Assembly: GCF_000800015.1 (NCBI RefSeq)
Contig: NZ_JUGR01000002.1
Span: 310,001-374,000, forward strand
Direction: 5' to 3'
DNA length: 64,000 nucleotides
Source: Terriglobus sp. TAA 43
Lineage (GTDB): Bacteria; Acidobacteriota; Terriglobia; Terriglobales; Acidobacteriaceae
Shown here: piece by piece, positions 52,523 to 61,749 of the stretch
Numbering within the stretch: position 1 is the first letter of the stretch
Layout: each line of letters opens with the position of its first letter
Program-made: the position numbers and the translations under genes
The notes under the pieces: model-generated
What the model was told of the DNA's origin: nothing
What the model saw: only the letters and a program-made list of their open reading frames with translations
The model's database searches: none

Positions 52523-55090
52523 CTAGCCTTCGTTGCGGAGGGCAATCATCGGATCAACCCCTGCAGCTCGGCGCGCGGGAAGAGCTGAAGCTAAGAATGC
52601 AGAAACGGATAGAAGGAGAGCCGCCGAGGCAAGCATGATCGGGTCCCAGGGATGGACGTTGAAAAGCTGATCCTTGAGGAGTTTGCCGGCAAGGATGGCA
52701 AGAGGGATACCAATCCCCAGGCCGATGATGATCTGCCACATGGAGCCGCGCAGAATCATGCGAACAATGTCGGAACGGTTCGCACCAACAGCCATACGAA
52801 GACCAATTTCGCTGGTACGTTGTTCCACGATGTAGGACATCACTCCGTACAGTCCAATGGCGGCGAGTAGTAGGCCGAGAATGCCGAACAGTGTGGTGAG
52901 TGTGGCGATCATGTTCTGTTGCTGAAAGTCGGCGTTGACGACCGAGGTATAAGGATCGACTCCGTTGAGCACGAGTTCAGAATTCACGCTGGCAAGAGCT
53001 TTGCGGACGTTCTCTTCCAGGGCGGGCGGATTGTTGGGCGCCCAGAGAACTATGTTGTAGAGGTAATGAGACCAGCGGTCGCCATCGGTGAAGTTGGGAT
53101 CGTCGTATTGCACGGCCTGCGCCTCTGGAACCCAGAACATGGGACGGACTGGCTCTTTATAGCCCCACGTCATGTAACGGATATCGCGGGCAACGCCAAC
53201 GATCTCGAATGTCCCGGAGTATTTAAGGCGGTCCTCGCCGAAGTGCTGGCCAATAGGGTTTTGCCCCTTGAGAAAGCGGTTGGCAAAGGCCTGGTTGACG
53301 ACGGCAACGTGGCGGGTAGTAGCGGTATCCTCCTCTGTGAAAGCGCGGCCAAGAGCCATCTTTGCGCCGAGAGTGTCAAAGAAGCTGGGAGTGATACGAG
53401 CCCAGCCGGCGCTGGAGTCTGATTTGGGATCAGGCTCGGGTTGCCCCTGCACGCGAATGCCTTCGTTCCAACTGTCGCCCGTCATAGGCGCGTAAAGTGC
53501 GGGCGCAACGGAGCGCACGCCGGGAATAGCAAGGAGTCGCTCGTTGATCTGCCGATAAAGCGGCTCCATCTGCTCCGGCTTAAGGTTGGAAAGCGTGGGA
53601 TTAATCCACGCGACGTAGCGGCCGCGGTGCTCAAATCCAAAATCCTGGTTCTTGAGATTGCTCAGGCTTCGACCGAGCAGCGCGGCGGCGGAAAGCAGGA
53701 CAATCGACATGGCCACTTGACCGATAACAAGCGTCTTCTGCGTCACCGAGCGGTTGCTCCCAACAGAACGGTTGGCCCCGCGTAGTGCTTCGGCGGGATC
53801 GGCGTGCGATGTCAGCCAAGCGGGTGCAACGCCGAAGAGTAGCCCCGTGAACACAGAGACACCGAGCGCAAAAAGTAGAACGGGCCAGGAAGGCGTAGCG
53901 CTGATCGGAACATAGTTGTCCCTGCCGCCGATTTGAACAGCGAGATAGAGGATCAGTCGCGCACCCCAGATGGCGACGGCGATGCCGCACACTCCGCCGA
54001 TGACGGCGAGTGTCACAGTCTCAACGAGAGCCTTACGAATGAGGCGTGCGCGAGAAGCTCCCATGGCAATGCGGATAGCGATCTGCGCACGATCCTTCAG
54101 GCCGCGGGCAAGCATGAGATTGGCGAGGTTGCCACAAGCCACAAGAAGCACGCAGCTCGCAGCAATAAAGAGAAGCTTGAGACCATCTTTGTAATCGGCT
54201 CGCATGGAGGTAACGCCATCTCCACCCGGAATGAGATGAACTGTCTGCTTCTGCCAAAGCTGCAACTCACCCGGTTCCATCTCGGGCACATGGCTGGCGA
54301 GCCATTCATGGAGTTCAACGCGGAGTCTGGCTTCCAGTTGATGCGAATCAACACCGGGTCGAACACGCCCGATGATGTCCAGATAGGCAGCCCGCGGTTT
54401 CTTCATACGTGCCTGAGTCCCGGGAAGCGCCTGTTCCGAAGCGATTGGCAGCCAGAAATCGGGCATACCCCAGCCGGAGAGTCGCGCGCCATAGAAACCA
54501 GGCGGGGCCACGCCAATGATGGTGAAGGCGTAGCCGTTGACCTGGAAGGTGGATCCAACAACGGACGGATCAGCACCATATTTCTGCTGCCAGACGCGAT
54601 AACTCATGACCGCGACAAGCGGTGCACCCTCTTTGTCATCGGAATCGGTAAGGAGGCGGCCGATCCAGGGCTGGATACCGAAGGTCCGGAAGAAGTTTCC
54701 AGAGACGTACTGGCCATTGCGCGTGTCGACAGGAGTGTGGGCTCCCGCGCGCCGGACACCGAGCTGGGCGTTCCCGGCTTGCAATGCGGCAAGGTCTGAG
54801 AACTCCGGGCTGTGGCCGCGGAAGTAGTTATAAGCTTCCCAGGAAAAGAGCGAGAAATTATTGTCGTCGCCCTGGGTATAGCCACCCCAGTTGCAGCAGC
54901 GGATCTTGTCGCCAATACGCCAAAGCTCCTCCGGTTTGGTCACGGGGAGCGACTTGAGCATGACTTGGTGAACGAGGGTGAAGATCGCGGTCGTGGCCCC
55001 AATCCCCAGGGCGAGCGTCAAGATAACGGTCGTAGTGAATCCTGGAGCCTTCCGAAGCTGGCGTAGCGCGTCGCGCAAATCTTGGAACAT
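52523..55090 (-). CDS. Orphan two-module ABC permease (ADOP-type, MacB_PCD/FtsX)
   Basis: 855 residues from ATG 55090 (MFQDLRDALRQLRKAPGFT, the classic ADOP N terminus; GAGAGG upstream). One membrane segment (~21-42), a long periplasmic MacB_PCD domain, three segments near 290-400, a second periplasmic domain and three more at the C terminus ending AAGVDPMIALRNEG. The duplicated form without an ATPase is characteristic of Acidobacteriota, where such genes are present in many copies. Substrate unknown. An in-frame upstream extension of 36 residues is rejected. Confidence 0.92.
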   Translation of the reverse strand: MFQDLRDALRQLRKAPGFTTTVILTLALGIGATTAIFTLVHQVMLKSLPVTKPEELWRIGDKIRCCNWGGYTQGDDNNFSLFSWEAYNYFRGHSPEFSDLAALQAGNAQLGVRRAGAHTPVDTRNGQYVSGNFFRTFGIQPWIGRLLTDSDDKEGAPLVAVMSYRVWQQKYGADPSVVGSTFQVNGYAFTIIGVAPPGFYGARLSGWGMPDFWLPIASEQALPGTQARMKKPRAAYLDIIGRVRPGVDSHQLEARLRVELHEWLASHVPEMEPGELQLWQKQTVHLIPGGDGVTSMRADYKDGLKLLFIAASCVLLVACGNLANLMLARGLKDRAQIAIRIAMGASRARLIRKALVETVTLAVIGGVCGIAVAIWGARLILYLAVQIGGRDNYVPISATPSWPVLLFALGVSVFTGLLFGVAPAWLTSHADPAEALRGANRSVGSNRSVTQKTLVIGQVAMSIVLLSAAALLGRSLSNLKNQDFGFEHRGRYVAWINPTLSNLKPEQMEPLYRQINERLLAIPGVRSVAPALYAPMTGDSWNEGIRVQGQPEPDPKSDSSAGWARITPSFFDTLGAKMALGRAFTEEDTATTRHVAVVNQAFANRFLKGQNPIGQHFGEDRLKYSGTFEIVGVARDIRYMTWGYKEPVRPMFWVPEAQAVQYDDPNFTDGDRWSHYLYNIVLWAPNNPPALEENVRKALASVNSELVLNGVDPYTSVVNADFQQQNMIATLTTLFGILGLLLAAIGLYGVMSYIVEQRTSEIGLRMAVGANRSDIVRMILRGSMWQIIIGLGIGIPLAILAGKLLKDQLFNVHPWDPIMLASAALLLSVSAFLASALPARRAAGVDPMIALRNEG

Positions 55091-55252
55091 GGGGCCTCTC
55101 AGCGATGGGTTCGCATGTGAATACGCATGTGGGAGGCTGTCTGGTTCCAAAAAATGAAGCGATTGTGAAGAATCTTGTGGGACACACCGGAGCGACACGG
55201 TTGCCGCGTCCTATAAGGTCATTCGTATCTCAGGCTGCCAAGAGCAGCCGGC

Positions 55253-57292
55253 TCAGCCAGTGACGGTGCCGGCTACGATCCATCGATCCTGCAGTAAGGA
55301 ACTCTTCAGCGCCCGCGTGGTGCCTTCAACCGCTTCTTCATCTGAGATTTGGAGTGCCCTTGCGACATAGCGCTGCAAGTCGAGATCGCTGCCTGCCATT
55401 CCCACGCGAAGGGCATCGGAAAGAAACGGCGATATGCGCACCAATTTGGCGCCGCCCCCGGAGCTTATTCGAGTCGCGTAGTAAGAGCGGCCGCACTCAG
55501 GATGCGATGGAGAACCTTCCCTCAGACTCCGAATCAACGCATCCAGATCAAAGCCCAGGTCAAGCAACGTAACTCCTGGTGCCAGGTACGCGGCTTCAGG
55601 CTCTTTGTCGGATGAGGATGGGGCGAATGGCGTGGCTGCATCTGCGTCCGTTGCGCTTGAGAGACTCAGCGCTTGCTGCACTTGCACCAGCGTCATGATC
55701 ACATCGTTGCGGTGCGCAAAGGATGTACTGACGAATTCGAGGAAGTCTGAGCGGCAGTTGTGGCTGGCGTAGTAGCGACGTAAATCAGACTTTGTCATGG
55801 GGCCACAATGTGACAGACGCCACGCTTGCCATGACTCGTGGAACTTCAAGATATCTTCCACCTGTGCGATTGCGCATAACAACCAACGGAAATGCTCCAC
55901 GGACATTCCCAGAAATTCGCGCAGTTCAAACAGGATTTCCCGATCGAGAGCGGGAGACGGAATCATATAAAAATTGGGGAAGATTTGCGGATATGCCCGG
56001 ATCAATTCGAGATCCTGCTCCGAGCTTCCGAGTCCTTGATGGGACATGTCTGAGCAGTGATCTTCGAGTACGAGTTCGTGTGCGTGATTGGTATGAAGTG
56101 GCGTACCCGCAAGCGGGGCGAGCAGGTTGATCTGTGGGTGCGACAGCGAACAACGTGCCGACTGCATATAGATCTTCAGCGTGTCTCGAACATCGCTCCA
56201 CTCTTCTTCCGGAAAGCCGGTGATGAGCGAGGCCGTTGTGCGAATCCCAAGTTGTTCGCTAACCCTGAGCATCTCCTGCGCGCGGGTCGGATCAAGATCC
56301 TTGTCGATGATGCGCTGCATGCGTACTGAGCCGGATTCGATGCCGAAGAAGAGGCCGCGGCATCCGCTCGCACTCATTTGCTGCAGCAGTTCCTCATCAA
56401 TGCAATCGGTGCGCGCGCTGCAATCCCACGTAAAGTCTTCTCCTGAAGCCTGCATCGCTTCGCAGAATGCGACCACCCGCTTTCGATCCACTGTGAACAT
56501 GTCGTGAACAAGTTCGAAGTGACGGATGCCGTAGGTCGTAGCGATGGAACGCATCTCTGCTAGCACGCGATCTGGCGACCGAAGCCGAAAGCGTCTCCGA
56601 AAGAAATCATTCGTGGAACAAAATGTGCACGAGAAAGGGCATCCCCGTCCAAGCTCAATCGACGCGGATTTTGCACCATGCAGATAGCTGCTGAGGTGAT
56701 ACGACGGCGGTGGCAGGGAGTCCAGATCCTCGATAACAGGCGCGTTGGGTGTTCGCCGCACTGTTTGCCCGTCGCGGAATGTGAGTCCGGGCACTTGTGC
56801 GAATTGATAATCACCCTGCAGTTCCCGTAGCAGGATGGGAAGAGATTTTTCTGCTTCGCCGCGAAGAATGAAGTCAACGAATGGAAAGCTGCCAATGACC
56901 TTCTCATCGACAACAGAAGCCTGTGGGCCACCAAACAGGATGGTCGAGTAGGGACGAATCTCTTTGATCGCACGAGCGACTCTCAGGCTCAGCGGGAATG
57001 TGCTGCAGATCGAACTGAAGCCGTAGACATCAGCGTTGGCACGCACGACTGTGTCGGCCAGATGATGAGCGAACTCATCAATCCGGCCCGTACCCACGGC
57101 AGTGGCGAAGCGAAGGTATTCTGCGTTGACGTCAAAGACGTGAGGGCAATCGCCCTCTGCTTCAAGAACCGCCGCAACACTCAGAATGCCAAGTTGCGGC
57201 TGCAGAGCAGCCTGCTGCACTGCCCTGCTCGCAATCTCTTCCTGTGTTCGAAACTCAGTGATCGTGGGTGCCGTAACAAGTGCGAAGTGCAT
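55253..57292 (-). CDS. B12-binding-type radical SAM protein
   Basis: 679 residues. An N-terminal Rossmann-like cobalamin-binding-type domain (~1-160, VYGFSSICSTFPLSLRVARAIKE, ILFGGPQASVVDE, FILRGEAEKSL) is followed by a radical SAM barrel with the 4Fe-4S motif C218-x3-C222-x2-C225 (GCPFSCTFC) to ~430. Then come a helical region and a C-terminal ~80-residue domain (LVRISPFLSDALRVGMAGSDLDLQ) with the look of a small winged helix. Such enzymes methylate or rearrange unactivated carbons, often on peptides. The ribosome site GGGAGGTGGAG supports ATG 57292. A small Ser/Lys-rich gene lies 33 bases upstream. Confidence 0.88.
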   Translation of the reverse strand: MHFALVTAPTITEFRTQEEIASRAVQQAALQPQLGILSVAAVLEAEGDCPHVFDVNAEYLRFATAVGTGRIDEFAHHLADTVVRANADVYGFSSICSTFPLSLRVARAIKEIRPYSTILFGGPQASVVDEKVIGSFPFVDFILRGEAEKSLPILLRELQGDYQFAQVPGLTFRDGQTVRRTPNAPVIEDLDSLPPPSYHLSSYLHGAKSASIELGRGCPFSCTFCSTNDFFRRRFRLRSPDRVLAEMRSIATTYGIRHFELVHDMFTVDRKRVVAFCEAMQASGEDFTWDCSARTDCIDEELLQQMSASGCRGLFFGIESGSVRMQRIIDKDLDPTRAQEMLRVSEQLGIRTTASLITGFPEEEWSDVRDTLKIYMQSARCSLSHPQINLLAPLAGTPLHTNHAHELVLEDHCSDMSHQGLGSSEQDLELIRAYPQIFPNFYMIPSPALDREILFELREFLGMSVEHFRWLLCAIAQVEDILKFHESWQAWRLSHCGPMTKSDLRRYYASHNCRSDFLEFVSTSFAHRNDVIMTLVQVQQALSLSSATDADAATPFAPSSSDKEPEAAYLAPGVTLLDLGFDLDALIRSLREGSPSHPECGRSYYATRISSGGGAKLVRISPFLSDALRVGMAGSDLDLQRYVARALQISDEEAVEGTTRALKSSLLQDRWIVAGTVTG

Positions 57293-57325
57293 TGGCGCGT
57301 CTCCACCTCCCGAATGGGAATCGCG

Positions 57326-57703
57326 CTAAAACGGGGGAAATCCTTCCTGTTCAATGCGCATTTCGAGAGCGTACGTGGTGCCACCACTTTCGGAAGCCTT
57401 TAGGTCAGTTTTTGACTTTGACTTTGACTTGGTTGGCGGGCATACCTGTTTGAACGGAAGTTCGCTCGTTTTCAGCAGTTCGTGAAGTTTCGCGAGAAAA
57501 GCCTTTCCCTCTTCTGTATAGGGAATTTTCACTTGCAGGGATTCCTGCTTCAAGACTGTGGGCGATGGCCCATGTGTTCGGCTGGGTTGAGGCTTCGTGG
57601 CTTTCGCTGACGCTGAACTTTTCGTAGGCGAAGATGCTGAGGAAGCCTTGCTTACCTTGGGAGCCTTTTTCGGAGAGGGGGACGAACCAGGAACACGTGC
57701 CAT
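57326..57703 (-). CDS. Small Ser/Lys/Pro-rich protein next to radical SAM enzyme (125 aa)
   Basis: No family recognised. The first ~50 residues are low-complexity Ser/Lys/Pro/Ala. A compact middle (~52-88, LQVKIPYTEEGKAFLAKLHE, then LLKTSELPFKQV) is helical and could be a recognition segment; one Cys (VCPP), a KSKSKSK run and an acidic-aromatic end follow. GAGGCAAC precedes ATG 57703. Position and size make it a candidate substrate peptide or partner of the radical SAM enzyme; equally it may be a nucleic-acid-binding protein. Confidence 0.6.
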   Translation of the reverse strand: MARVPGSSPSPKKAPKVSKASSASSPTKSSASAKATKPQPSRTHGPSPTVLKQESLQVKIPYTEEGKAFLAKLHELLKTSELPFKQVCPPTKSKSKSKTDLKASESGGTTYALEMRIEQEGFPPF

Positions 57704-57768
57704 GTTGCCTCGTTATCTTCCCGACTTCTGCCCGGAACAACCATTGGAGACCGCTCCGGCGAGATCGG

Positions 57769-60630
57769 TTATGGGTGATTTACTAGCTTTCCGAGTTGGA
57801 TTGTAGAACTCTGTTCACCAAGGTTCAAATAAATTGTTTCGCCTGCAACCGACATATTGAACGCACGAGGCAGGACATTATCGATAGAGGCTCGTTGCTT
57901 GTGGAAGTGTGCGACGTCAAAGGGAACACCAAACTTTCTCGTGGAAGCAATAAATGAAAGACCGTACACACAAGAAAATCCGTCACTATTAGAAACATAG
58001 AAAATCGTCTTGCCATCTCCGGACCAGCGAGGATGCCATGGTGTACCGGCGCCGGTGGGGATGAGAAGCCACGTGGGGTCAGCCTCTCCCGTTTGTGGGT
58101 TCAAGTGGACCGCATATATCTGCTTGCGATCACTTCGCGACTCCGTGAACAGAAGGAGACCGCTCTCCGAAGACCAACTTACGTCTCCAATCGATCGATC
58201 AGAGGCCTGCAAGATGATCTTTTGAGTGCCGCTGAGAACATCCATCATATTGACCGTACCGTGCGCCTCATCACGAAAAAAGAACTTTTTATCGTGTTGA
58301 AACCATCCCATCGGCTCCATGCAATTCACGCAGACTCGCTTCATGGTTCCACCAAGCTGTCCCGCGTAGATAGCGCTTCTGCCGTCATTTTCGATTTGCC
58401 AGTAGGCGATCCACTTTTGTGCGCTATCTATGATCGGGGACAATACCGATGTTCCGGAATCAATAAGCGTCGTCTCTTTGCCGCTCGTCATATCTCGTAG
58501 CAGAATTTGCCGTTCCCTCTTTCGTCCCCTTTCGTAGACAACGACACGGCCCCCTTCAGCTACAAAAGGGGTACCGTCCACATCAGCATCCTGCGTTATT
58601 TTTTCGAGCTCGTGTCTCTGTCCTTTTCCTGCGCCCGTGATACGCCAGATATGCAGTGCACCTGATGTTCTCGTAAACGCAATATCTTCATGAGAGGAAA
58701 CCGAGGGATCCAGATCTGCTGCGTTTTCATTGAGCAGCCATTTCATCTGATCAGTCGCTTCCAGTGAGTTTGTATCCAACTTAAGCGAGAAGAGGCTTGA
58801 ACGACGCGAGTCACCGACGGCGCTGAAGATTAGGCTGTCTCCAATCCAATTGACGGAGTTGAGCCTGCTGGGAAGAATTTTGACCGACCGTAATTTTGCG
58901 AAAGCATTGGTGGCGTGAGGCACACCATTGTCGATCTTCATGGTCCACCAGTCGTAGCAGCCTTGCGGCGACTGATCGTGTCCTGCGCAGCCACCAAATA
59001 AGACAGAAGTGCCGTCTGTGCTCCAAACAGGGAATCGCGCATCGAGAAACATGGGAGCAAGCTGCACTGGTACTCCGCCTGTGAGAGACATCACGTACAG
59101 CTTTCCGGAAAGATTGCTCTGATCCGGGTCTCCGGTCCAATACAACAACCGTTGGCCATCGGGAGAGATTGCTGGATTCCTCCCGCGCGGTACGAGCAGC
59201 GTGGCCTCCTCGGGGTCCTGCACGCTTGCGATATAGATGCCTCCTCCGTTCCGCTCGGAACGATAGGCGACGATACTTCCGTCCGGAGAAATGCTGGGAT
59301 CACCCTCACGCGAGCGATCATGGGTGATGCGGCGAAGAGTCCCCGATGGTAGTGGCTGGACGAAGATGTCAAGATTCCCACTCTCCGCCTGATCGGACGA
59401 ATACGCAAGGTACTTCCCGTCGCGCGAGAGCGAGGGACTCTCCGACTCATCGGTGTCAGGAGTGAGTTGCCTCACCTCGCAGATCTGGCAAGGTTCCGCC
59501 TTGGGTGCGCGTACCGCCCGCAGCAGGAACACGCCTCCAACCGTAACCAGCGCAATCGAGGCAATTGCAAGTAAGCGCGGATGCCTTCTCCAGGCGGGTA
59601 GCAGGAGTGCTTTCCGTACCGCAGCGATATCCTCGAACCGGTCCTCCGGATTGCGCTGCATGCAGCGTCGAATGACTCCGTCCCAGCGGGCAGGGTAACC
59701 CTGTTTCGCGGCTTTACTTCGAGCGGCTCCTCCGATTGTTGTCGGCTGCGGAAGCGAACCGGCCATCATCTCGTACAGGACAACGCCCAGAGCATATTGG
59801 TCTGCGAGAGGGCTTACCCGTCCCTGCTCCTCCTGCTCCGGCGCCATGTACCCGGGTGTGCCCATACCGCGCACCGCGTCCACCGAGGCTTCTCCCGGCG
59901 GGATGCGGAGGGATAAACCGAAATCCGTGATCACGGCACGGGTATGCCCGTTTTCCGCGTCGACCAGAATCACATTGCTGCTTTTGAAATCCCGGTGGGT
60001 AAGCCCTTGCGCGTGCGCAGCTTCAATTCCCGAGAGGAGCTGTGATGCAACAAGTACACCCAGCTCAGGGGCAAGCCGTCCGTCCAATCGAATTTTCTCG
60101 AGCAGCGTGGGCCCCTGGAGCAGCTCCATACTCAGGAACCAGGTCGGCCCCTCGCCCGCTTCGTCATGCAGAAAGAGTTCGTGGACACGGCAGATATTGG
60201 GGTGGGAGATTTCGCGTGTGTGACGTACTTCCTGCTTGAACCGCTCGATGACCTCAGCATGGACCGCGATGTAAGGCAGGATAGTTTTGACGGCCACTTC
60301 CTGATTCAACTCCCGGTCCCAGGCCTCATACACCTCGCCCATGCCGCCGGAGTTAATGAATCGCCTGATCTCAAATCGGCGCGCCAGGACATCTCCCTCG
60401 TCGAAGCGTGGGAGACGATTCTCAGGTTGAAGGTAAGCATGGAGATCACCCGCGGCGTCTTCAAGAAAATCGCCGGCGGAAGCGTTCGATTCCAACAGAC
60501 GCAAGACTTCGGCAATAAGATCGGGGTCTCCAGAGCACGAACTTTCCACGATGGAACGCTGCTGCGCTGGGGGAGCGTCCGCCGCTAGATCAAAAACCTG
60601 CTTAACACGTCCCCAGCGTTCAGCATCCAT
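57769..60630 (-). CDS. Membrane Ser/Thr protein kinase with TolB/WD40-like propeller
   Basis: 953 residues from ATG 60630. A short N-terminal helical domain (~1-80) precedes the kinase domain (~85-345): G loop NSGGMGEV (93-100), K115, HRD 212-214, DFG 236-238, APE 263-265. Membrane segment ~353-373, then an extracytoplasmic propeller (~395-900) built of PD40/TolB-like blades (SPSLSRDGKYLAYSSDQ; DPSISPDGSIVAYRS). The kinase start lies 11 bases inside the ECF sigma gene end. This sigma-kinase pairing is common in Acidobacteriota and suggests signal-dependent control of the sigma factor. Confidence 0.92.
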   Translation of the reverse strand: MDAERWGRVKQVFDLAADAPPAQQRSIVESSCSGDPDLIAEVLRLLESNASAGDFLEDAAGDLHAYLQPENRLPRFDEGDVLARRFEIRRFINSGGMGEVYEAWDRELNQEVAVKTILPYIAVHAEVIERFKQEVRHTREISHPNICRVHELFLHDEAGEGPTWFLSMELLQGPTLLEKIRLDGRLAPELGVLVASQLLSGIEAAHAQGLTHRDFKSSNVILVDAENGHTRAVITDFGLSLRIPPGEASVDAVRGMGTPGYMAPEQEEQGRVSPLADQYALGVVLYEMMAGSLPQPTTIGGAARSKAAKQGYPARWDGVIRRCMQRNPEDRFEDIAAVRKALLLPAWRRHPRLLAIASIALVTVGGVFLLRAVRAPKAEPCQICEVRQLTPDTDESESPSLSRDGKYLAYSSDQAESGNLDIFVQPLPSGTLRRITHDRSREGDPSISPDGSIVAYRSERNGGGIYIASVQDPEEATLLVPRGRNPAISPDGQRLLYWTGDPDQSNLSGKLYVMSLTGGVPVQLAPMFLDARFPVWSTDGTSVLFGGCAGHDQSPQGCYDWWTMKIDNGVPHATNAFAKLRSVKILPSRLNSVNWIGDSLIFSAVGDSRRSSLFSLKLDTNSLEATDQMKWLLNENAADLDPSVSSHEDIAFTRTSGALHIWRITGAGKGQRHELEKITQDADVDGTPFVAEGGRVVVYERGRKRERQILLRDMTSGKETTLIDSGTSVLSPIIDSAQKWIAYWQIENDGRSAIYAGQLGGTMKRVCVNCMEPMGWFQHDKKFFFRDEAHGTVNMMDVLSGTQKIILQASDRSIGDVSWSSESGLLLFTESRSDRKQIYAVHLNPQTGEADPTWLLIPTGAGTPWHPRWSGDGKTIFYVSNSDGFSCVYGLSFIASTRKFGVPFDVAHFHKQRASIDNVLPRAFNMSVAGETIYLNLGEQSSTIQLGKLVNHP

Positions 60631-61222
60631 AGGGCGCGTTGCGTCTTGGCACGAGTTCTCCGTGCAACCACGCTCTTGCGATGGACCAATCACGTTTCGC
60701 GGTCCGGACGGAAATATCAAGCGACTCCGCGATCTCTTCAAACGAGAGTCCGGCGAAAAAACGCATCTCTACAACTTGCGCCTGTCGCTTATCGAAGGCA
60801 GCAAGCTCCTCCAGGGCATTGTTCAGCGCCAGGATGTCAATCGGCTGCGCTGCCACTCGCACCTGCGAAGTCAGCGTGACCTGCTGATGGGCGCCTGGCC
60901 GCTTCGCCGCATTTGCAGACCGTGCGTGATCGACCAGCACACGGCGCATGATGTTGGATGCTAGGGCGAAGAAATGGGCCCTGTTCTGGCAATCGACGTT
61001 ATCCAGCTTCAGAAGCTGTAAATAGGCCTCGTTCACCAGAACGGTAGGTTGAAGCGTGTGATTGGGGCGCTCAAACCTCATCTTGCGCTCCGCAAGCGCA
61101 TGGAGCTCACGGTAGACAAGCGGCATCAGAGCTGAAGCAGCTTCTGCGTCGCCTGCCTGAGCGCGCCGCAATAACTGCGTAACGCGTTGTGGCTCAGAGA
61201 TCGGATTGAGTGAACCCAACAT
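60620..61222 (-). CDS. ECF-type sigma factor (Sig-70_X6 subfamily)
   Basis: 200 residues. Begins with the subfamily pattern VTQLLRRAQAGDAEAASALMPLVYRELHALAERKM and LQPTVLVNEAYLQLLKLD (region 2, ~15-105), then region 4 (ALEELAAFDKRQAQVVEMRFFAGLSFEEIAESLDISVRTAKRDWSIARAWL, ~135-190). No anti-sigma gene; the overlapping kinase gene probably regulates it. First gene of the minus-strand run that continues with kinase, small protein and radical SAM enzyme. Confidence 0.92.
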   Translation of the reverse strand: MLGSLNPISEPQRVTQLLRRAQAGDAEAASALMPLVYRELHALAERKMRFERPNHTLQPTVLVNEAYLQLLKLDNVDCQNRAHFFALASNIMRRVLVDHARSANAAKRPGAHQQVTLTSQVRVAAQPIDILALNNALEELAAFDKRQAQVVEMRFFAGLSFEEIAESLDISVRTAKRDWSIARAWLHGELVPRRNAPYGC

Positions 61223-61321
61223 ACGAAGTCCCCAGGAAAGTCACTTCAGTGTCGAATGGCCCGAGTATAACCGGTCTCGCTTAGCGCTCTCCACTGATAT
61301 ATCAGATTATCCAAAAAACAT

Positions 61322-61337
61322 TGGCACGATCTGTGCA
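61322..61337 (+). promoter_or_regulatory. Sigma-54 (-24/-12) promoter
   Basis: TGGCACG-ATCT-GTGCA matches the sigma-54 consensus TGGCACG-N4-TTGCW at all but one position, with exact GG-N10-GC spacing. Predicted start near 61348, ~52 bases before the small secreted gene. A perfect palindrome CTGATATATCAG lies at 61294-61305. A sigma-54 activator gene lies just downstream. Confidence 0.7.
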
Positions 61338-61399
61338 CGATTCCCGCATTAGGGGGTGAGGGCGGAAGAAAGGTCCCTCAAGTATCCCAGGAGTCAGCC

Positions 61400-61624
61400 G
61401 TGTTCTTGCAGTCTGTTCACATTCGCCGAAAGACAGTCCTTCGAGTAGGCCTCTTCCTCTTGAAAGTGTTAGTGTTCCTGCCGTTCTCTCTGCTTGCCCA
61501 GACGCGGTCGAACGCATTCGCCACGATTCCAATGGCTTCTGCCGCCGCTTCTGTGCTGAACACGTCTGGCCAATATGGTGCCGACGTTGTAGCTGTTACC
61601 AACGATCGCCCAGATCGCAAGTAA
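61400..61624 (+). CDS. Small secreted protein under a sigma-54 promoter (74 aa)
   Basis: GTG 61400 with CCAGGAGTCAGCC upstream. Basic N terminus (HIRRKTVLR) and hydrophobic core (VGLFLLKVLVFLPFSLLAQ) form a signal peptide; the predicted mature part is ~40 residues (TRSNAFATIPMASAAASVL ... NDRPDRK), without Cys. No family recognised. Promoter, ribosome site and signal peptide together make it a convincing gene. May be an extracellular signal or a matrix component. Confidence 0.65.
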   Translation: MFLQSVHIRRKTVLRVGLFLLKVLVFLPFSLLAQTRSNAFATIPMASAAASVLNTSGQYGADVVAVTNDRPDRK

Positions 61625-61749
61625 CCGCTTCACCTGTACGACTGCGCTTTCTGTGACATTGATTTCCTGATTCCCTTTCCCATCGGGTAACGGGGTCCGT
61701 TTGCTCTAAATCGTTGATTTCCTGCACAAGGTTAAGCCAAGGATTCAGT

